Below are positions 36,982 through 46,960 of a stretch of DNA of 64,000 nt, piece by piece. Every line of letters starts with the position of its first letter. Within the stretch, counting starts at the first letter, position 1. Source of the stretch: Bifidobacterium breve (GTDB taxonomy: Bacteria; Actinomycetota; Actinomycetes; Nanopelagicales; Nanopelagicaceae); NCBI GenBank assembly GCA_945885625.1, contig CAMCYS010000004.1, positions 17,825 through 81,824 on the forward strand, read 5' to 3'. The position numbers were made by a program, and so were the translations under genes. The notes beneath the pieces were generated by a model. The model had not been told where the DNA came from. It did not search any database and saw only the letters and a list, made by a program, of their open reading frames with translations.

Positions 36982-38804
36982 TGAGTAAACCAATAATTCG
37001 CCTGGTCACCTGCGGAAGTGTTGATGATGGAAAAAGCACGCTCATAGGTCGTCTACTAGTTGAAACTGACAGCGTCCCGCACGACACGGTTGCATCTGCC
37101 AGAAGCGTACGCAGAAGTGGATCCACAATAGTTGCTGGTGATATTGACTTTAGTCTTTTAACCGACGGGCTTGAGGCCGAGCGCGAGCAAGGGATCACAA
37201 TTGATGTGGCTTATAGGTCTATGTCACTTCTAAATGGCCGCCGATTGATCATCGCTGATGCGCCTGGCCATGAGCAGTACACACGAAATATGGCGGTAGC
37301 AGCATCTCGCGCAGACGTTGCGCTGGTTTTGGTCGATGCAGCACGTGGAATTCGTACCCAAACTCTGCGCCACTTAACGATCTGCTCCTTGATGGGAGTA
37401 AGTAGAGTCGCAGTTGTTGTAAATAAATTGGATGCTGTTGGCTATCAGGAATCCATCTACCAAGCGATCGTCGATGAACTTGCGATAGTGGCTGCGCGGC
37501 TAGAGATAACTGATTATCAAGCAATTCCAGTTAGTGCATTAGTTGGCGATAATGTAATTGTTCGAAGTAATTCAATGCCTTGGTATAGCGGCCCAACTCT
37601 CTTGGAATATATCCAAACTTGGGATAAAGCAGATGGGATAATGGATTCACCACATATGGGAATCCAATTAATTTCCCGTGCTGAAAATTTCCGTGGGTTA
37701 TCCGGAACTGTTCTAAATGGCACCTTTGCTATCGGCGATGAAATTGTTATTCTGCCAAGTAAGCGCAAAGCTAAAATCTCCGAAATCATTACCTACGACG
37801 GCAAACTCGAGTCAATTGGCGATGGCGATGCGGCAACTTTAGTTCTAGAGCCAGATGTTGATGCGAGCCGCGGTGATTCAATTCAGCTAGCTAATAACTT
37901 CACTAATCCAGCAGATCGGTTCCGGGCAAATCTAGTTTGGCTCGGCGATAAAGAGTTAGTCCATAGTCGTTCCTATTACCTAATCTCTGGTTCAACTCAA
38001 GTTCCGGCGGTGGTTACCTCGGTTAGATATAAGTTAAATGTAAATACCGGCGATCACGAGGCCTCTGAAAATTTGGCCATGAACGAGATCGGAATTGTAG
38101 ATATTGCAACCGATTCGCCTATCGCCCTAAATACCTATAAAAAAGAGCGTAACACCGGCAGTTTTATCTTGGTTGATCGAGTCACCCTAAATACCGTCGC
38201 CGCCGGAATGGTTTCACACACCCTGCGTCGATCAGAGAATGTATCTGAACAACACTATGAGGTTGATTCGCTAGCAAGAGCTGCGCAGAAAAATCAGAGC
38301 AGCAAGGTAATTTGGTTAACTGGTCTATCTGGTTCAGGCAAATCAACTATTGCCAATGAACTTGAGAAACAATTATTTGCAGCGGGCTTGCATAGCTATG
38401 TTTTAGATGGCGATAATTTAAGACTCGGACTAAATAAAGATCTGGGTTTCACGCAAGCAGATCGAGCCGAGAATGTTCGTCGTGTAGGACATGTTGCACA
38501 ACTCATGAGTGATGCGGGGCTGATTGTTATTGTGGCGTTGGTCAGCCCATTTAGCGCTGATCGAGATTCGGTTCGTGAACTATTTGAGGTCGGCAAATTT
38601 ATGGAAGTATGGGTTAAAACCCCAACTCAAATTTGTATTGATCGCGATCCTAAAGGCCTATATAAAAAAGCGGCAACTGGTTCTATTCCAAATATGACTG
38701 GAATTGGACAGGATTATGAAGAGCCAACACATGCCGAGTTGATCCTTGATGGTACAGAGCCAGTAATTGAAAATGTAAAGATTTTGTTAGCGGCGATTTT
38801 ATGA
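36981..38804 (+). CDS. cysNC: Bifunctional sulfate adenylyltransferase subunit 1 / adenylylsulfate kinase
   Basis: N-terminal GTPase CGSVDDGKSTLIGRLL, DAPGHEQYTRNM; C-terminal APS kinase LTGLSGSGKSTIANELEKQL, DGDNLRLGLNKDLGF. Confidence 0.93.
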   Translation: MSKPIIRLVTCGSVDDGKSTLIGRLLVETDSVPHDTVASARSVRRSGSTIVAGDIDFSLLTDGLEAEREQGITIDVAYRSMSLLNGRRLIIADAPGHEQYTRNMAVAASRADVALVLVDAARGIRTQTLRHLTICSLMGVSRVAVVVNKLDAVGYQESIYQAIVDELAIVAARLEITDYQAIPVSALVGDNVIVRSNSMPWYSGPTLLEYIQTWDKADGIMDSPHMGIQLISRAENFRGLSGTVLNGTFAIGDEIVILPSKRKAKISEIITYDGKLESIGDGDAATLVLEPDVDASRGDSIQLANNFTNPADRFRANLVWLGDKELVHSRSYYLISGSTQVPAVVTSVRYKLNVNTGDHEASENLAMNEIGIVDIATDSPIALNTYKKERNTGSFILVDRVTLNTVAAGMVSHTLRRSENVSEQHYEVDSLARAAQKNQSSKVIWLTGLSGSGKSTIANELEKQLFAAGLHSYVLDGDNLRLGLNKDLGFTQADRAENVRRVGHVAQLMSDAGLIVIVALVSPFSADRDSVRELFEVGKFMEVWVKTPTQICIDRDPKGLYKKAATGSIPNMTGIGQDYEEPTHAELILDGTEPVIENVKILLAAIL

Positions 38805-39553
38805 ATTGGATCTTCTTTGCGCTAGCAGGATCGATCGCGCAACTAGTAGATGGCTCGCTAGGAATGGGTTTTGGCCTAACTAGCTCAACCTTGCTACTTA
38901 CGCTAGGTGCATCAGCTGCCGTCGCTTCCGCCGCCGTACATGCGGCAGAAATTGGCACAACTTTAGCTTCAGGAGCATCACATTGGCATCGAGAAAATAT
39001 AGATAGAGAGATCTTAAAAAAGATTGCAATACCAGGCGGCATCGGCGCAATTCTGGGCGCAACTTTTCTCTCAAATATAGATTTATCTGGCGGCAAGATA
39101 TTCATTTCGACTCTATTACTATTGCTTGGCCTGGTACTTCTCTACCGCAATATTTTTGTGCCTACGACCACAAATATCACCGAGATTACAAACCCCAAAT
39201 ACCTCACATTTTTAGGCGCTACAGGAGGTTTTGTAGATGCAGCGGGTGGCGGTGGCTGGGGCCCAATAGTTACGCCAACACTATTGGCAACCACGCAGAC
39301 TGAACCAAGAAAAGTCATCGGCACCGTTTCGGCCGCCGAATTTGTGGTAGCCGTATGTGCAAGTCTTGGTTTCTTACTGAATATAAATCGGTTAGATATT
39401 GATTGGTCTGCGGTTGGCGGCCTTGCCTTGGGCGGAATTTTGATGGCGCCCATTGCTGCAAAGTTAGTTAGCTGGATGCCTCGTCGGCAACTAGGAATAA
39501 TAGTAGCTGTCGCAATTATTCTGCTAAACGCAGTAAGACTCTTAGGTTTCTAA
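38801..39553 (+). CDS. TauE/SafE family permease
   Basis: Internal repeats with QLVDGSLGMGFGLTSSTLLL and GGFVDAAGGGGWGPIVTPTLL. Confidence 0.9.
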   Translation: MNWIFFALAGSIAQLVDGSLGMGFGLTSSTLLLTLGASAAVASAAVHAAEIGTTLASGASHWHRENIDREILKKIAIPGGIGAILGATFLSNIDLSGGKIFISTLLLLLGLVLLYRNIFVPTTTNITEITNPKYLTFLGATGGFVDAAGGGGWGPIVTPTLLATTQTEPRKVIGTVSAAEFVVAVCASLGFLLNINRLDIDWSAVGGLALGGILMAPIAAKLVSWMPRRQLGIIVAVAIILLNAVRLLGF

Positions 39554-40647
39554 TGCCTAAAAAAGTATTTATTCATGTTGGTTTTCATAAGACCGGTACT
39601 ACCGCGATACAAGAGTCGTTGTTTGCTAATTCTAAAACTCTCAAAGACTTAGGAACAACTTATGCAAGAACCGGTAAGAAGGCTGCCCACAGAGCCGCTT
39701 GGGCCTTATCAGATAAAACTTGGGGCTGGAAAGATCGCGGCGGAGTAAAAACTCCAATATCTGAATGGCAAAAGTTACTTCGGAAAATTAAGTTACGAAA
39801 ATCTCAAGTAATAGTTAGTAGTGAGTTCTTCAGCGAGCTCTCTGATGAACACCTTTCCAAGTTAGCCTTAGATTTAAAAGGCATGGATGTTCAGATAATT
39901 TTCACAATTCGTCCTTTTAGTAAGATGCTTTCATCTTCATATCAACAGTATTTGAAGTATGGTTTAAAGGCTAGTTATGAAGAATGGCTTAGAGATATCT
40001 TTGCTGTGCCAAATAAATCAAAGTTAAGCCCATCTTTTTGGAAGCGACATAACCATGCCAAGGTAATCGCTAGATGGCAAAGAACATTCGGCAGCCAAAA
40101 TATTCATTTGATAGTCGTTGATGAGAATGAGCCTGACCACCTCTATCGCTCATTTGAGGAAGTATTGAAACTTCCCCAGCAGACGCTAAATGCGGTCAAT
40201 TCAGTCGGCTCAAACCGTTCACTAAGTCACGCCGAAATCTCCCTTCTATTGGCGATAAATAGGGCTTTTCCAGCTAGTCGCAGTTGGCCAGATTACGAGC
40301 TCTTTATTAGAAATGGCGCATTCCGCTATATAACAGATGAAATAAAGTTATCGGAGCTGGATGAGAGATTACTTACGCCGCAATGGGCGCTGGATATCTC
40401 AAAAGAATTTTCTAAGAAGAATGTAGAGAAAATCGAATCATTAAATGTAAATATTTATGGCAACTTGCAGAAGTTATTAACTACAGACGTGGCCGTTGGT
40501 GAAAATAGCGAGATTTCGGAAATTTCATTAGATGTTGCAGCAAGTGCGTTGCTTGGTTTCCAAAAGAAAGCAGTGCTGCGAAAATATTCAAATAAAGAGA
40601 TTAGCCGCGAAGCTTTTCGCCGACTTAAAAAGATTTTTAAGAAATAA
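39553..40647 (+). CDS. Sulfotransferase-like protein
   Basis: VFIHVGFHKTGTTAIQESLF; FTIRPFSKMLSSSYQQYLK; downstream of PAPS synthesis genes. Confidence 0.8.
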   Translation: MPKKVFIHVGFHKTGTTAIQESLFANSKTLKDLGTTYARTGKKAAHRAAWALSDKTWGWKDRGGVKTPISEWQKLLRKIKLRKSQVIVSSEFFSELSDEHLSKLALDLKGMDVQIIFTIRPFSKMLSSSYQQYLKYGLKASYEEWLRDIFAVPNKSKLSPSFWKRHNHAKVIARWQRTFGSQNIHLIVVDENEPDHLYRSFEEVLKLPQQTLNAVNSVGSNRSLSHAEISLLLAINRAFPASRSWPDYELFIRNGAFRYITDEIKLSELDERLLTPQWALDISKEFSKKNVEKIESLNVNIYGNLQKLLTTDVAVGENSEISEISLDVAASALLGFQKKAVLRKYSNKEISREAFRRLKKIFKK

Positions 40648-40653
40648 TCTAAA

Positions 40654-41349
40654 TTACTTAAGCCCTTTATTCGCACGATCTAAATCATCTTGGAAATCAA
40701 CCTCAACTGCAAAGAGATCAGAAATATCGATTGGCTCCATTTGCAGTCCATTTTTCTCGATTGCTAACTCAAGCCCCCGCTCGAAATAATCTTGCTCACC
40801 ACAAGCGTCTAACTGGGTGATTACATCTGCTTTCTCACGACTTGAAATAAAGTTAATGCCGACGGCTTCGCCAAGTGCACCTTTGACCGTTTTAGAGAGC
40901 TCCTTGATATATCCCTGGGTATCTACCGTGTACTTAACTTCTTCATCAGCAGTAGCAGATGTGTTAACGCAAACAAATGATTTATCCGCAGATATACGAT
41001 CAGCAACGCGCTGAAGAACTTTGTGATCAAAAACTACATCACCATTTAGCCAAAGAACACCACTTTCTTGGCTGGCACGTAGCGCACGCAAAAGGCTCTT
41101 AGATGTGTTGGTTTGATCGTAGACCTCGTTATAAACAAAAGAAGCAGTTGGGTGAGCCTCCATAATCATTTCAAGCTTGAAGCCAACCACAACTGTTATG
41201 CGGGCTTTGTCACCAAATACAGTGCGTACATTCTCCATCTGCTGCTGCATGATCGAGCGACCATCAGAAAGTTGCGTCAATGGCTTAGGCCATGGCTTGC
41301 CCAAACGAGTGCCCATGCCAGCGGCCAGGATTACAACTTGAATCGCCAT
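40654..41349 (-). CDS. Sugar-phosphate / inositol-phosphate type nucleotidyltransferase
   Basis: VVILAAGMGTRLGKPWPKPL, LWLNGDVVFD. Confidence 0.85.
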   Translation of the reverse strand: MAIQVVILAAGMGTRLGKPWPKPLTQLSDGRSIMQQQMENVRTVFGDKARITVVVGFKLEMIMEAHPTASFVYNEVYDQTNTSKSLLRALRASQESGVLWLNGDVVFDHKVLQRVADRISADKSFVCVNTSATADEEVKYTVDTQGYIKELSKTVKGALGEAVGINFISSREKADVITQLDACGEQDYFERGLELAIEKNGLQMEPIDISDLFAVEVDFQDDLDRANKGLK

Positions 41350-41414
41350 TTTTACCTCTTCTGATAAAGCGAGAAAGTCTAAATTTCATCTCTCAACACG
41401 ATAGATTACAGGTT

Positions 41415-43040
41415 GTGAGCGTAAATCTTCGGACTCTTCTCGTTAATAAGAGCACAAAGATCTCGGAAATCGTTGAAATCTTTAGCGAAAGTAAGACCGA
41501 CCTCTTATTAGTCGATGAGAGTGCAGTAGTAACAAAACCGCATTTGGAGTTGTTAACTGATTACCCACGTTTAACCACAACCGCACTTGTTGCCCCCAAG
41601 TTTCTGGGCGATGTTCGAGTTACCGGTGATCGAGTGGCTGGGGCTAGTTCTAAGTTTCATAAATTAGAAGGTGGGAATAACACCTTTGTTGGAATTTTGC
41701 GGTTATCTCAGAATCAACGGGAAGCAATTATCGCAACACTAACTGAGGTAAAAAATAGTGAAGCATACGGCGAAGCACTGGATTTAGTTTTGGTTGCGCT
41801 AGTTCGCGCGGCAATTGTGGTATCACCTGCTTCACTGACAGGTGCACTATATATTCGAAGTTCGGATGAAAGTGCCAGAGCTAAAATTAAAGAAGAAATC
41901 AATAGTTTAAACATTGCTCGATTGCGTTTAAAAATGGCAAATCGGGCAAACGATGGTTTTTTCTCCGTATTTGTCTTACGCAAGTTTTCGAAGTTATTTA
42001 CCTGGGTGGCCATACGCTTAAAGATGACACCGAACCAAGTAACACTTATTTCTTTTGCGATTGGCTTGCTTTCAGCATATGCATTCAGCCGTGGAACTTT
42101 TTGGCCAATATTCGCGGGTGCCCTTTTATTACAGCTCAGCATCATTGTTGACTGTGTCGATGGTGAACTAGCTCGTTATACCCGTCAATTTTCAGCTCTT
42201 GGCGCTTGGCTAGATGCCATTACTGATCGCATTAAGGAATACCTAGTCTTCTTTGCTCTGGCATATGGTGCTGCTAAAAGCGGCAGGGACCTCTGGATCC
42301 CAGCCATGTTTATGATGGTTTTCCAAACCTTTAGACATCTCTCTGATTACAACTTTGCGCGTATTAATAAGGTGCGCAGCACAAATTTGCCGGTCATTGA
42401 CTTTAATCAAGCATCTGACGGATTCGTACCTGTAGATAGAGTTAAGAAATCTAGATTTGAATATTGGGCGAAAAAAGCAATTCAGTTCCCAATCGGCGAA
42501 CGTTGGTTAGTGATCAGCGCGTCCTCAATAATCGGCGGAGCGGCTTTTACCCTCACAATAATGCCAATTTTGGCCCTTATTTCGATTCTCTTAGTTTTCC
42601 GCTCGCGAATTCGTAAATCTCGGACCTGGCCAAAAATGCGAGTCAACAAGAACTTAATTGACAATCAATTAGATTTTTTTAAAAATGAAAATTCCACTAA
42701 TCGTTTTGACTGGCTGGAGCCATCAATCTTGCGGGCTCTTGAAGGTGCCATCTTTATCTGGGCAGTTGCGGCAACAGACTTAAGTCGACCAGCTGCCTTC
42801 TTATTACTATTTGCAATTCTCTTTGGTCATTATGACAATATGTATCGTTCGCTTCAAGGTGAACATAAGCCAAGGTGGTTAGCGATTGCTGGTGGTTTTA
42901 TCCTCGGCCGAGTCATACTTCTCGGCATATTTCTGGCCCTCGGTTGGTCAATAATTCCGCTAGTTTGGTATTTCGGCTCTCTCTTCTTTGTTATTTCATC
43001 TATCCAGTGGGTAGCCGGACATAAAGTTCGGAGTAAATAA
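41415..43040 (+). CDS. CDP-alcohol phosphatidyltransferase family protein with extra N- and C-terminal regions
   Basis: DCVDGELARYTRQFSALGAWLDAITD, complete motif; GTG at 41415 chosen. Confidence 0.85.
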   Translation: MSVNLRTLLVNKSTKISEIVEIFSESKTDLLLVDESAVVTKPHLELLTDYPRLTTTALVAPKFLGDVRVTGDRVAGASSKFHKLEGGNNTFVGILRLSQNQREAIIATLTEVKNSEAYGEALDLVLVALVRAAIVVSPASLTGALYIRSSDESARAKIKEEINSLNIARLRLKMANRANDGFFSVFVLRKFSKLFTWVAIRLKMTPNQVTLISFAIGLLSAYAFSRGTFWPIFAGALLLQLSIIVDCVDGELARYTRQFSALGAWLDAITDRIKEYLVFFALAYGAAKSGRDLWIPAMFMMVFQTFRHLSDYNFARINKVRSTNLPVIDFNQASDGFVPVDRVKKSRFEYWAKKAIQFPIGERWLVISASSIIGGAAFTLTIMPILALISILLVFRSRIRKSRTWPKMRVNKNLIDNQLDFFKNENSTNRFDWLEPSILRALEGAIFIWAVAATDLSRPAAFLLLFAILFGHYDNMYRSLQGEHKPRWLAIAGGFILGRVILLGIFLALGWSIIPLVWYFGSLFFVISSIQWVAGHKVRSK

Positions 43041-43814
43041 ATGCAAGCTCGTCCGGCACGTCCAACTATTGCTCAAATTCGCGAGATATCGCAACCACCT
43101 TCAGTAACTGGTCGTTCAAACGCCGAACATTGGATTGCTGATCTCTATCTTCGCAAAGTCTCGCCATATGTAACTCAAATTCTGCTGCGAACTCCAATTA
43201 CCGCAAATGGCGTCACTTGGCTGATGATTTTGATCGGTCTTTCAATTGGCCCAGCGCTCTTAATCCAAGGTTGGCTGGGAATAGCGCTAGCTCTAGTTTT
43301 AAGTCACAAACAAATGTTGATTGACTGTTGTGATGGTGAAGTTGCCAGATGGCGGAATACTAAATCTCCGATGGGTATCTTTCTAGACAAATTAGGCCAC
43401 TACGGTGCAGAAAGTTTGATTCCAATTTGTTTTGGCTTGCGATTAGCTGATTGGCCTAATCAGCCAATCACTTCAAGTATTTATCCATACTTAGGGGCGT
43501 TGCTTGCTGTTCTGGTAATTATCAATAAAGCATTAAATGACGTGGTACATGTGGCGCGAGCATTTTCTGGATTGCCAAAGCTCGAAGATACTAAAGGTGT
43601 TAATTTGCCTCGTGGTGGGCTACTTCGAATGGCTCGTAAAGCCTTTAATTTCTTGCCAGCTCATCGAATCTTCCATTCAGTTGAATTCACAATGTATGTT
43701 GCAATCTTCGGCAGTTTTGCCATTTCACTGCAAATTGCTTTGATTATTGCGCTTTTCGTAACTGCTGGCCACATATTGGCTATTACAACCTCTACAAAGC
43801 TACGTAATACCTAG
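43041..43814 (+). CDS. CDP-alcohol phosphatidyltransferase family protein, motif ends in His
   Basis: DCCDGEVARWRNTKSPMGIFLDKLGHYG. Confidence 0.8.
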   Translation: MQARPARPTIAQIREISQPPSVTGRSNAEHWIADLYLRKVSPYVTQILLRTPITANGVTWLMILIGLSIGPALLIQGWLGIALALVLSHKQMLIDCCDGEVARWRNTKSPMGIFLDKLGHYGAESLIPICFGLRLADWPNQPITSSIYPYLGALLAVLVIINKALNDVVHVARAFSGLPKLEDTKGVNLPRGGLLRMARKAFNFLPAHRIFHSVEFTMYVAIFGSFAISLQIALIIALFVTAGHILAITTSTKLRNT

Positions 43815-43867
43815 CCGTATACGATAAATTTGCCCTCTAACTAGGCTGTAGAAGAGGGAAATAAACG

Positions 43868-44638
43868 ATGAAAGTTATCTTGTGGAACTTGCGCAAGAGC
43901 TTGCTCGAATTGTTTCCCACTAATAAATTTCGGTTAATTCTAATCAGCCTTTCATTGTTAGCTGCGTCAATTTCAGTTTCTGAATTATTAGTCGCAAAAT
44001 TCTTCACTCAAATCATTTTGCATGAAGATGAACTCTCTGACAGAGAACTCATATTTTTTGTCATCTTCTTTTTCCTTTTTTATGGATTAACCCGAGCGGG
44101 ACAGTATTTTCAACGTATCTATCGACTCAAAGTATTTGAGAGAGCATTTAAGGCTAATGAGAGCGGTTTAAGTAAATTTCAAGAGAATTGGCGCTGGTCA
44201 CTCGCTATCGAACTAACCAATATTTTGGCAACCTTGACGCAACTCGGTGTGGTGATTCTGTTCTTTATCTACGTTAACCCAATGTTTGGCTTACTGGATC
44301 TAGTTATCGTGTTAATAGTTCTTCAATTAATTGGTCGTATATTTGCTAAACAAATCAAAGAACAGCGAAACTTTGCTAATGCTCGGAAAAAGAGAAAGAG
44401 AATTGGGTCTGCCGAAAAATTTAGAACTCGAATCAAGTCAGGTGAGGTAGGAATTTTGCAGTCCGGCGGAGCTATGATTGTTTTACTTGGGCTACTCTTG
44501 TATTTAAGCCATCAGGGTGAAATCAGCCCCGCTAATACAGTTGTTCTTTTCTTTGGTCTAAGAATGCAGAATTCAGGGCTCTCGAGCATGTCAACCAGTC
44601 TGATGAGATTCGCAAGGGCTCGGACGCATAGTGAGTGA
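43868..44638 (+). CDS. Membrane protein resembling an ABC-exporter transmembrane domain without ATPase
   Basis: Multiple hydrophobic helices with GLTRAGQYFQRIYRLKVFERAF; no Walker motifs. Confidence 0.6.
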   Translation: MKVILWNLRKSLLELFPTNKFRLILISLSLLAASISVSELLVAKFFTQIILHEDELSDRELIFFVIFFFLFYGLTRAGQYFQRIYRLKVFERAFKANESGLSKFQENWRWSLAIELTNILATLTQLGVVILFFIYVNPMFGLLDLVIVLIVLQLIGRIFAKQIKEQRNFANARKKRKRIGSAEKFRTRIKSGEVGILQSGGAMIVLLGLLLYLSHQGEISPANTVVLFFGLRMQNSGLSSMSTSLMRFARARTHSE

Positions 44639-45395
44639 CGAGCTTTTAACTATTGGGTTTTCAACTCTTTCTGAGCGCATAAATAATATTGAACCCCCGC
44701 GCGTAAGTATCCCGCACAAGGTTTTTATCTCTATTCAAGACCCGCAGAATTCAACTGGGCCACTACCGACTAATTTTAAATTTGAATCAGAAAAATCATC
44801 TGAGCTTGGCGTAGCCAAAAGTAGAAACACAGTAATTCGAAGCACTAAAACTAAATACTTGTTATTTGCCGATGATGAAATCGTTTTCCTAGATCGAGGA
44901 GTTAAGTCGGCGGTTGCTTATTTAGAGGAGCACCCAGAATGCGACCTAGTTCTCGCCCAAGCAATTGATACAACTGGCGCTCTTCGTAAACGCTATCCGA
45001 AGAAGAAAGTGAGATTAACCAAGTTTAATTCGGCAAAAGCTGCGACCTACGAAATGATTATCCGCGTCGAGAGCATCAAAGCTAAAGGTGTTTACTTTGA
45101 CGAGAAATTTGGGGCTGGTGTGAGTAATTACATTGGTGATGAGTACATTTTTATTACAGATCTATTAAATAAAGGTGGAAATGCGATCTTCTTGCCAATC
45201 ACAATTGCAGTCCACCCGAAAGATAGCTCTGGAAGTCTTTGGGGTACCGAGCGAGATCTTTTGGCGCGCGCGCAAGTTTTCCAGCGAGTATTTGGATCTT
45301 GGGCACCTTTAGTGCGAGCTGCTTTCTACTTTAAGAATTATGGCAAGACCAACGGTCTTCGCAGTTTCAAAAAGTTTGTACGCGGAAAAATCTAG
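44631..45395 (+). CDS. Family-2-like glycosyltransferase
   Basis: GVAKSRNTVIRSTKTKYLLFADDEIVFLDRG (DxD-like context), YIGDEYIFITDLLNKGGN. Confidence 0.7.
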   Translation: MSDELLTIGFSTLSERINNIEPPRVSIPHKVFISIQDPQNSTGPLPTNFKFESEKSSELGVAKSRNTVIRSTKTKYLLFADDEIVFLDRGVKSAVAYLEEHPECDLVLAQAIDTTGALRKRYPKKKVRLTKFNSAKAATYEMIIRVESIKAKGVYFDEKFGAGVSNYIGDEYIFITDLLNKGGNAIFLPITIAVHPKDSSGSLWGTERDLLARAQVFQRVFGSWAPLVRAAFYFKNYGKTNGLRSFKKFVRGKI

Positions 45396-46786
45396 TCACG
45401 AAGCGCTTTAGCTAAAGATCTAAAATCTTCCACCAAAAGATTAATCTCAGTTTGGCCATGAGCCAAAGAAATCAACCATTGTTCATCAAGTCCTGGCGGG
45501 GTAATGATTCCACGGTTTAGCGACCATAACCAAGAAAGTTCAGCGACTTGGAAATCAGTTGCTTTGTAATCGCGATAATTTCGGACTGGGGTTGTTGACC
45601 AAGTAATACAGCCTTTTACGCCAAAACCAACGGTGTGCGCAGGCAAGTTGTACTCATCAATAATTTCATTAATGCGTACAAGTGCTTGCTTATTTAGCGC
45701 TTCAGCTTTTTCAATAGCTTGCGGAGTACAGATTTTATCAATCGCACGAATGCCGGCCATCGCAAGTGGGTTTCCATTAAAAGTACCAAAATGTCCAAGG
45801 CGACCATCGGTAACAGCTTGCATGTACTTTTCTTTTCCACCAAAGGCGGCAACCGGAACACCACCACCAATTGATTTAGCAAGCGTGATGAGATCTGGTT
45901 TAACGCCAAGCCGTTGCGCAGCCCCTTGGTATCCAGCCGTTAAACCGGTCTTTACTTCGTCAAAGATCAAAATGATCCCGTATTGATCACAGAGTTGGCG
46001 AACGGATTCAAGATAGCCAGCATCTGGCAACACGATTGCAATATTTTCGAGAACTGGCTCAAGAATAAAGCAGGCGATTTTGTCAGCATGAGCTTGGAAT
46101 ACTCGCTCAAGTGATTCAATGTTATTAAACGGCACAACATAAACATCGCCAGGCACAGTTCCGATATTTGCAACTGGGGTTGGATTATCAGCATCGCCGA
46201 CTTGAGACAAACTTGGTTTACAGGAAACCATTAACGGATCAAATGAACCGTGATAGCCACCTTCGATCTTTACAACTCCACTCTTGCCGGTATAGGCACG
46301 AGCTAAGCGAACTGCGTACATAGTTGCCTCGGTGCCAGAATTTGCAAAGCGAACCTGATCGATCGCAAAGCGCTTACAGATTCGCTCTGCGGCATCTCGA
46401 GAAATTGGTGAAGGCGTTACAAAAAGCATTCCTTCAGAAAGGGAATTCTTGATTTCTTCAACCACGGCTGGATTTAAGTGACCGGCAAACATTGCGCCAA
46501 AACCCATCGACATATCGAGTAATTTGCGACCATCAACATCGGTCATGTATGCGCCTTGCGCTGATGTGATGGAGATTGGGTATGGATCCCAGTGCTGGAA
46601 GCTAGATGGCACGCCCATAGGCATGCTCTCTTTGGCAACCACGTTTTCGATCTCGGACTTGCTAGTTCCTTCCTTAAAACGAGCCCATTCTTGGTCTAAC
46701 AGAGCAGCAACTCGAGTTTTGGAGACTGGCGTTGATGTAGCAGGTACTGATCTAAACGTTTGCGGATGATTCGCAGTGGTTTTCAT
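45392..46786 (-). CDS. Class III aminotransferase (glutamate-1-semialdehyde aminomutase-like)
   Basis: FANSGTEATMYAVRLARAYTGK, LIFDEVKTGL, TLAKSIGGGVPVAAFGG. Confidence 0.88.
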   Translation of the reverse strand: MKTTANHPQTFRSVPATSTPVSKTRVAALLDQEWARFKEGTSKSEIENVVAKESMPMGVPSSFQHWDPYPISITSAQGAYMTDVDGRKLLDMSMGFGAMFAGHLNPAVVEEIKNSLSEGMLFVTPSPISRDAAERICKRFAIDQVRFANSGTEATMYAVRLARAYTGKSGVVKIEGGYHGSFDPLMVSCKPSLSQVGDADNPTPVANIGTVPGDVYVVPFNNIESLERVFQAHADKIACFILEPVLENIAIVLPDAGYLESVRQLCDQYGIILIFDEVKTGLTAGYQGAAQRLGVKPDLITLAKSIGGGVPVAAFGGKEKYMQAVTDGRLGHFGTFNGNPLAMAGIRAIDKICTPQAIEKAEALNKQALVRINEIIDEYNLPAHTVGFGVKGCITWSTTPVRNYRDYKATDFQVAELSWLWSLNRGIITPPGLDEQWLISLAHGQTEINLLVEDFRSLAKALRD

Positions 46787-46960
46787 TTTTTGCGCTTTCG
46801 ACTTTAAGACGATCCCAAAGCCCCTAGCGCCTTACTCCCAACAAATTTTGTTACTTCTGAAGTGTAGCCCTTTATAGTTTTAATGCAATGGGAGTGCTAG
46901 TTCATGCGTGGTTTGTCGCGTGTTTTCAAGAAATTAACATGATTTGTATAGGTTTGCCTT

